This document shows, in pieces, positions 58,915-64,000 of a stretch of DNA of 64,000 nt. Made by a program: the position numbers and the translations under genes. The DNA is from Bradyrhizobium sp. SRL28 (GTDB taxonomy: Bacteria > Pseudomonadota > Alphaproteobacteria > Rhizobiales > Xanthobacteraceae): positions 1 through 64,000 of the forward strand of contig NZ_JAHEAG010000010.1 of NCBI RefSeq assembly GCF_018596315.1. The letters are read 5' to 3'. The notes below the pieces were generated by a model, which saw only the letters and a list, made by a program, of their open reading frames with translations, searched no databases and was not told the origin of the DNA. Each line of letters starts with the position of its first letter. Within the stretch, counting starts at the first letter, position 1.

Positions 58915-60072
58915 ATGAGCGCTGAAATCAAGCCCTATCGCATTTCGATTGGCGACGACGTGCTCGACGATCTCAAATCGCGGCTGCGCAACACGCGCTG
59001 GCCGGAAGCCGAACTGGTCGAGGACTGGAGCCAGGGCGCACCACTGAAATGGATCAAGGACATCTGCCGCTATTGGGCGGAAGAGTATGATTGGCGCGGG
59101 CGCGAGGCGCGGCTCAACCGCTTTACGCAGTTCACCACCGAAATCGACGGGCTCGACATTCATTTCCTGCACGTCCGTTCGCCGCACCCGGAAGCGATGC
59201 CGCTGGTCATCACGCATGGCTGGCCGGGTTCGGTGGTCGAGTTTCACAAGGTGATCGAGCCTTTGACCGATCCGACCGCGCATGGCGGCAACGCTGCCGA
59301 CGCGTTTCACGTGGTTTGTCCCTCACTGCCGGGCTTCGGCTTCTCTGCGAAGCCGAAGACGACCGGCTGGGGCGTCGGTCGCATCGCTTCGAGTTGGGCG
59401 GTGTTGATGGATCGCCTCGGATACCAGCGCTATGGCGCGCAGGGCGGAGACTGGGGATCGGCCATCACGACCGCGATCGGCGCGCAGGACGCCGAACATT
59501 GCGCTGGCATTCACATCACGCTGGCGATGTCGACGCGACCCAACGTGGAAGGGCAGCCGACTTCAGAGGAAGCGCGGGCGCTGAACGGCATTCAGCATTA
59601 CGCCGATTGGGATTCCGGTTACTCCAAGCAGCAATCGACCCGGCCGCAGACACTCGGTTACGGCTTGACGGATTCGCCGAGTGGGCAAGCCGCGTGGATT
59701 CTGGAAAAGTTCTGGGCCTGGACCGATTGCGACGGCCACCCCGAGAACATCCTTGGCCGCGATGAACTGCTCGACAACGTCATGCTTTATTGGGCGACGG
59801 CGACCGCCGCCTCGTCAGCCCGCCTGTACTGGGAGAGTTTCGGGCCCAAGCGTCGTGCGCCGTTCAAGGTGACGGTACCGACGGGCGTCGCCGTGTTTCC
59901 CAAGGAGATCGTCACGCCGGTGCGAAAATGGATGGAAGCGAGCTACACGAATATCCAGCACTGGAGCGAAATGCCGAAGGGCGGCCACTTCGCGGCTTTC
60001 GAGCAGCCGGACCTGTTCGTGCGGGAGGTGCGGAACTATTTCAGGACGCTGCGGGAGCCGCCTGTTTCCTGA
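58915..60072 (+). CDS. epoxide hydrolase family alpha/beta hydrolase
   Basis: 385-residue enzyme with an N-terminal epoxide-hydrolase lid (about residues 1-75, DDLKSRLRNTRWPEAELVEDWSQG) and an alpha/beta fold. Oxyanion motif HGWPGS at 101-106, nucleophile Asp179 in GGDWGSA and the C-terminal HFAAFEQP histidine. It would open epoxides to diols; natural substrate unknown. ATG 58915 follows GAAGGG. Convergent with the GAF protein. Confidence 0.9.
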   Translation: MSAEIKPYRISIGDDVLDDLKSRLRNTRWPEAELVEDWSQGAPLKWIKDICRYWAEEYDWRGREARLNRFTQFTTEIDGLDIHFLHVRSPHPEAMPLVITHGWPGSVVEFHKVIEPLTDPTAHGGNAADAFHVVCPSLPGFGFSAKPKTTGWGVGRIASSWAVLMDRLGYQRYGAQGGDWGSAITTAIGAQDAEHCAGIHITLAMSTRPNVEGQPTSEEARALNGIQHYADWDSGYSKQQSTRPQTLGYGLTDSPSGQAAWILEKFWAWTDCDGHPENILGRDELLDNVMLYWATATAASSARLYWESFGPKRRAPFKVTVPTGVAVFPKEIVTPVRKWMEASYTNIQHWSEMPKGGHFAAFEQPDLFVREVRNYFRTLREPPVS

Positions 60073-60090
60073 TCAGTTGCGGGGCCCCTA

Positions 60091-61032
60091 TCAGAGATAC
60101 CAGGCGAGCACGGCCTTGAGCAGGGCATTCTCGATCACCGGAAGAACGACGATCTGGTTCATGCCGGCGGCGCGGGCGACCTGCGCCGCGATGGATTCAT
60201 CGACCTTCAGGTGTTCGTTGATGGCCGGCATGCCCGTCGCCCAGGCGCCGCCGATGCTGCCTTCGCCCTTGCGGATCGTCTTTGACGCATAAAGCGAAGT
60301 CAGATCGGCACTCTTGCTGCAATCGCCGGACTGAAACACCAGTTCCGTTCGCGACGGGTTCGGCGTCCAGATCTCAAAGCGCCTGGCGATCGGCGTTGCC
60401 TGCGCGGACAGGAAGGTCATGACCCAGGTCTGATCCGGCGCTGTCGTGTAGGGAATGCCGACGCCGCAATTGATTCCGATTTCGCTCGCTTCCTCCCAGC
60501 GCAGGAAGCTCTTGGCGTTGTGCAGATCCTTGATGATGAGCGGCGTGCCGGCTTTCCAGGCGCGGCCGGGCAGGCCGAACCCGCGTGGGAACTTGGTGTG
60601 CCGCGAATTGAATTCGAACATGTCGGCGGTGCCGTAATAGCCGTCGACCAGGCCCATCTCGTGCGACTTCTCCGGATCGTTGTGCCAGAGCTCGATGGCG
60701 CCGACGTGCTTTTCGTCGTCGCCGCAGAACAGCACCATTACGGCCATCAGGAATTCGCCGGCAAAGACCGGCAGTGCCACACCGCAGGTCAAGCCGGCTT
60801 CAATCGCCTCGTCCGTGCGTTTGAAGTAGGAGTTTGCGAACTCCGTCAGAATGACGGGGTGCCCCGCGGCCCAGGCCTTGCCGGGCAGGCCTTCGTCATA
60901 AGCGAAAAGCGCGTTCTCGCTGACGGCCTTGAACTCCGAATACTCTTCGCTGCAAAGACAGCCACCAAATTCCAGGCGGGTACGGGTGCGGTCGGGCACC
61001 CATAGTTCAACCACGCGAATGAATGTCTTCAT
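60091..61032 (-). CDS. tandem GAF domain protein
   Basis: 313-residue soluble protein made of three related segments. Segment one (about 30-130) and two (about 140-235) both contain GLPGKAWAAG/GLPGRAWKAG followed by AGLTCGVALP/IGINCGVGIP; a third, degenerate copy (about 250-313) has GSIGGAWATG and AAGMNQIVVLPV. The recurrent Cys in TCGV/NCGV may be a ligand or redox residue. No output domain is attached. Sits convergent to the epoxide hydrolase; ligand unknown. Confidence 0.75.
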   Translation of the reverse strand: MKTFIRVVELWVPDRTRTRLEFGGCLCSEEYSEFKAVSENALFAYDEGLPGKAWAAGHPVILTEFANSYFKRTDEAIEAGLTCGVALPVFAGEFLMAVMVLFCGDDEKHVGAIELWHNDPEKSHEMGLVDGYYGTADMFEFNSRHTKFPRGFGLPGRAWKAGTPLIIKDLHNAKSFLRWEEASEIGINCGVGIPYTTAPDQTWVMTFLSAQATPIARRFEIWTPNPSRTELVFQSGDCSKSADLTSLYASKTIRKGEGSIGGAWATGMPAINEHLKVDESIAAQVARAAGMNQIVVLPVIENALLKAVLAWYL

Positions 61033-61152
61033 TGGACGAACCCGTCGCTACGCTGGTATCAGCATCGGCGATTTAGCGATGGGATGTGCGATCAAATTAC
61101 AGGCAGGCTCCGCCCAAAGCGGAGGCGGCGCGCCTGACGAATGGATGAACTC

Positions 61153-61947
61153 TCAGTTTCGATAAGACGGATCAGTCCGATCGAGCTTGCGCAGCAACGC
61201 CGGCCAGGCGAGGTTGCCGTTGCGGGTGCTGCGACCGGGCTTCGGCTGCATCCGCTCATAGGTGTCTTCGAGGATGTTTTGCGGCGGGTAGATCAGCTTG
61301 GTGTTGCAGGACAACGCCATCACCTGCACCTGGCAGGCGCGCTCGAGTCGGAACAGCACATTGAAGGCTGCGGGCACGGTGCGGCCGACGACGAGCAGGC
61401 CGTGGTTGCGCAGGATCATGGCTTCGTTGTCGCCGAGGTCCCTCACCAGCCGCTCGCGCTCGTCGACATTGTCGGCGATGCCTTCGAAATCGTGATAGGC
61501 GATATGGAGAAACCGCATCGAGGTCTGCGCCAGCGGCAGCAATCCGCATTCCATCGCCGAGACGGCCATGCCGGCCGGCGTGTGCGTATGCGCCACGCAG
61601 TCCATGTCGTGCTTGGCCATGTGGATGGCGCTGTGAATCACAAAGCCGGCGACATTGATGTCATAGTCGGATGCATTGAACAGCGTGTTGCCCTCGACAT
61701 CGACCTTGATCAGGCTCGAAGCGTCGATTTCCTCGTAAAGCATGCCGTAGGGGTTGATCAGGAACTGGTCGGTTGTCCCCGGCACGCGGCAGGAGATGTG
61801 GTTGGCCACCATCTCGGTCATTCCGTACATCGCGGTGAGACGGTAGCAGGCCGCGAGATCAATCCGCGCCTGCCATTCCTCCGCGCTCACTTGTTCGCGA
61901 ACCGATTTTACGACCTTGACGGCGGGCGAACTGACGGGAGGATTCAT
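61153..61947 (-). CDS. class II aldolase/adducin family protein
   Basis: 264 residues from the ATG at 61945-61947 (GGAGAAA upstream); longer frames to 62112 are excluded. Class II aldolase fold with the zinc-binding histidines in VAHTHTPAGMAVSAM and LRNHGLLVVG, plus ISCRVPG...FLINPYGMLYEEI near the N-terminus. Family members are fuculose-phosphate or related aldolases, decarboxylases or epimerases; the exact reaction cannot be assigned. Divergent from the glutathione S-transferase gene. Confidence 0.85.
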   Translation of the reverse strand: MNPPVSSPAVKVVKSVREQVSAEEWQARIDLAACYRLTAMYGMTEMVANHISCRVPGTTDQFLINPYGMLYEEIDASSLIKVDVEGNTLFNASDYDINVAGFVIHSAIHMAKHDMDCVAHTHTPAGMAVSAMECGLLPLAQTSMRFLHIAYHDFEGIADNVDERERLVRDLGDNEAMILRNHGLLVVGRTVPAAFNVLFRLERACQVQVMALSCNTKLIYPPQNILEDTYERMQPKPGRSTRNGNLAWPALLRKLDRTDPSYRN

Positions 61948-62110
61948 GGCGTTTCTCCACGGTTGAATTATTGGGCCGGGGCAGGGCCGGATCATTGGCC
62001 CGCAGGATAGCTGTAAAATTCGCTGCGCTGCAAGGCAGGCACCGCAGGCGTTATTGCAGGTCTGGCGGGTAAAATTCGAATGCGCTATGGCACGGGTTGA
62101 GGTGAATGCC

Positions 62111-63130
62111 ATGACTGAAGGACGCTACCGGCTGATCGGTTCGACCGCATCGCCTTATGCCATCAAGCTTCGCGCCTTGCTGCGATACCGAAGAATCCCG
62201 TTCGATTGGGTCATCATGACCAAGGCGCTGCGCAAGGCGACCGAGCATTTGCGGCCCAATCTGATTCCGGTGCTGCAGTATCCCGACGGGACCTATCACG
62301 GTGAGACCACGACGCTGGCTTATAATCTAGAGAACCGCCACAAGGAACGCTCCGTCATTCCCGATGACAAGGCGGTCGCCTTTATCTGCGATCTCCTGGA
62401 AGACCTCGCCGACGAATGGGCAGTGAAGCCGCTGTTTCTCTATCGCTGGTGGGATCCGGAAGACCAGGCCTATGTCTCGCGCTGGGCCGGCGAGGAGTGG
62501 TCGGTATCGGAGGCGACGACTGGCAGTGCGGAGGAGATCGAGCAGTTCCGGCAGCGGCAGATTTCGCGCATGGTCATTCTCGGCGCGACGGCGGAGAACA
62601 AGCCGCTGCTGGAAGAGAGCTATCTGCGGATGCTGGCCGCGTTCGAGCCGCATGTCGGCATGACCAGCTATCTGTTCGGAAGCCGGCCATCGCTCGCCGA
62701 TTTCGCCTGGTTCGGTCAGCTCAGCGAGATGGCGACCGACCCGACGCCGATGCGGATCATGCGCGCGAAGGCGCCGTTTACCGATCACTGGGTGCGGCGG
62801 CTCGATGATGCATCGGGGGTGGAAGGGGAGTGGTGTCCGCGTGAACAAGCGCTTGGTGGCATGGCCGAGGCGCTATTGAGAATTGCCGGCGAACTATATC
62901 TGCCGTTCCTGGTCGCCAATGCCGAAGCCTTTGCCAAAGGCCTTGAGCGGCTGGAGATGAATGTCTGGGGCCTGCCTTATGCGCTGGCGCCGTTCAAATA
63001 TCAGGTCAGGTGCCTGCAGCAGCTTCGCGACAAGTTTTCAGCGCTCGACGAGGGCGGCCGCGCTGCGTTGCGGCCGGTGCTGGAGCGCACCCGGTGCTGG
63101 CAGCATTTGGCGAGTAGCCAGGCGTTTTAA
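62111..63130 (+). CDS. glutathione S-transferase family protein
   Basis: 339 residues from ATG 62111. N-terminal thioredoxin-like part (STASPYAIKLRALLRYRRIPFDWV, then PDGTYHGETTTLAYNLE) and a long all-alpha C-terminal domain with VGMTSYLFGSRPSLADFAWFG, typical of GST_C. It is longer than classical GSTs (about 210 residues), as in the extended GST-like proteins of Bradyrhizobium. Catalytic Ser/Cys not certain. Possibly involved in detoxification with the neighbouring epoxide hydrolase. Confidence 0.85.
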   Translation: MTEGRYRLIGSTASPYAIKLRALLRYRRIPFDWVIMTKALRKATEHLRPNLIPVLQYPDGTYHGETTTLAYNLENRHKERSVIPDDKAVAFICDLLEDLADEWAVKPLFLYRWWDPEDQAYVSRWAGEEWSVSEATTGSAEEIEQFRQRQISRMVILGATAENKPLLEESYLRMLAAFEPHVGMTSYLFGSRPSLADFAWFGQLSEMATDPTPMRIMRAKAPFTDHWVRRLDDASGVEGEWCPREQALGGMAEALLRIAGELYLPFLVANAEAFAKGLERLEMNVWGLPYALAPFKYQVRCLQQLRDKFSALDEGGRAALRPVLERTRCWQHLASSQAF

Positions 63131-63194
63131 TCGGACATCAACCCGCCAAGGCGGCTGTCGCCACGATATTACCCATCTTTTCATTGGGCTGATC

Positions 63195-64000
63195 TCATAG
63201 CTGCTTTTGCCGGCGCCTCATCTCGGCGGCAATCATCGACTCATCCTGGCGTAAAGAAAACCGCCGGGCATTGGCAAGCGCCTCATTCCAAGCGACCAGG
63301 GCCTGGTCTTGTTGACCATCTAGCCAGTGTGCCACGCCGGTCCACAGCCCGTATTGCGCCGCTCCCAAAGGAAAAACGCGGTGATAGCGGTAGAGTTCTT
63401 TGAGCGCTTGGCGCTCCCAGTATGGCCATTGATCGTATTCGCGGGAGAGCCCAGCTTCGCGACCGCGCAAAAGTACCTCAGCTACACCACAGATCCCAAC
63501 CAATGTGCTATGCGAAGTCGGTCTGCGCTGCTCGCGCAGCAGCCGTAGGGTCTCAGTCGCAGCCTCAACGCTTTCGACGTGAAGGCCAACACGAGCGAGA
63601 GCCAGCGCGAGCGCTCCCCTCGCGGAGATCTGCGCCGCAAGATCAACAGATCCCAGCATCGCGGACGTAATCAATCGAAGGATGTCCACTGCCTCGCGAG
63701 GACGATCTGTATGAAGCACGCATAACGCCTTGCATCGAAGAGCCCAGATCTCTTGCTGGATATTCCCCGCGTTCTGCGCGCGTGACAGCAGCGCGAGTGC
63801 CGTTTGCTCCAGGGCGCTTAGATCGCCGCGGTAGTAGAGCGACCAGAAACGCATACCTTGTGCATTACACCAACCCAGCTGGTCTCCAGCCTTTGCAGAC
63901 AATTCCTGGGACTTGTTCAGAAGATGGTCGACCATCAACCAATCGCAGCGCCCAATGCGCCAGAGTGCGTCCAGAATACACACGTGAGAATGAACTGCGG
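63195..64000 (-). CDS. C-terminal part of a helical-repeat (TPR-like) protein, cut by the window edge
   Basis: About 268 codons visible, open to the window edge, so the start lies beyond. Helical repeats (GMRFWSLYYRGDLSALEQTALALLSRAQ, GALALALARVGLHVESVEAATETLRLLREQ, QDQALVAWNEALANARRF) resemble the TPR tails of adenylate/guanylate cyclase or LuxR-type ATPase regulators. The N-terminal domain is needed for a functional call. A GTG at 63983 could be mistaken for its start. Confidence 0.6.
   Translation of the reverse strand, partial: AVHSHVCILDALWRIGRCDWLMVDHLLNKSQELSAKAGDQLGWCNAQGMRFWSLYYRGDLSALEQTALALLSRAQNAGNIQQEIWALRCKALCVLHTDRPREAVDILRLITSAMLGSVDLAAQISARGALALALARVGLHVESVEAATETLRLLREQRRPTSHSTLVGICGVAEVLLRGREAGLSREYDQWPYWERQALKELYRYHRVFPLGAAQYGLWTGVAHWLDGQQDQALVAWNEALANARRFSLRQDESMIAAEMRRRQKQL

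Overview
The window (64 kb, GC-rich, dense ATGA start/stop overlaps) looks like chromosomal DNA of a Bradyrhizobium-like alphaproteobacterium (Nitrobacteraceae). That placement is an inference from the gene repertoire: XrtV-type exosortase with PEP-CTERM proteins, a DUF6894 protein, a DUF992 protein, an Arg-rich Tat-signal peptide and NarL-type kinase/regulator sets. No rRNA, tRNA, insertion sequence, integrase, phage gene or CRISPR array was seen.

Layout. 1-16.4 kb is an envelope/exopolysaccharide region: fcl (partial) and gmd for GDP-L-fucose, a secreted trypsin-like protease, EpsI, an EpsD-like lipoprotein, a 73-residue XrtV accessory protein, an exosortase, a metallophosphoesterase, three PEP-CTERM proteins, a secreted tyrosine/glycine/glutamine tetrapeptide-repeat protein, GT4 and GT2 glycosyltransferases, and an 868-residue TPR/outer-membrane NfrA-like protein. 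16.4-18.7 kb is sparse, with small genes only. 18.8-29.4 kb is a histidine-utilisation locus: a NitT/TauT-type ABC transporter, hutC and hutF on the minus strand, and hutI-hutH-hutU on the plus strand from a shared control region carrying a HutC-like site, followed by a PLP-dependent cystathionine gamma-synthase family enzyme. HutF implies the formylglutamate route, but hutG is not in the window.

29.5-42.3 kb is centred on urease: ureABCEFGD, a urea channel and a GntP permease on the minus strand, and a UreH/NiCoT-type nickel permease divergent from ureA. Further on are a Bax-inhibitor-1 protein and a Tat-exported beta-carbonic anhydrase. Urea uptake, nickel supply, urease maturation and CO2/bicarbonate interconversion could work together. 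42.4-45 kb holds small proteins and a patatin-like lipase. 45.1-50.6 kb is a seven-gene Mrp/Mnh-type cation/proton antiporter whose order (E, F, G, fused A-tail/B, C, D, second D/A-like) resembles the membrane module of Mbh hydrogenases. 51-55.1 kb is an RND pump with its adaptor.

55.6-58.7 kb is a signalling block: a 43-codon small ORF, a Cys-rich PAS histidine kinase and two paralogous NarL/FixJ regulators. 58.9-63.1 kb encodes a probable epoxide hydrolase, a GAF-repeat protein, a class II aldolase and a glutathione S-transferase-like protein. The window ends inside a helical-repeat protein of unknown N-terminus.

The signals I find most worth following are the exosortase locus with its split EpsI and downstream phosphatase; a textbook -24/-12 promoter in front of two tiny overlapping genes; a 10-bp-arm inverted repeat in front of ureA; the Mbh-like antiporter; and the Cys-rich PAS kinase behind a 43-codon small ORF. 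All functions are read from sequence motifs by eye; no database search was run.
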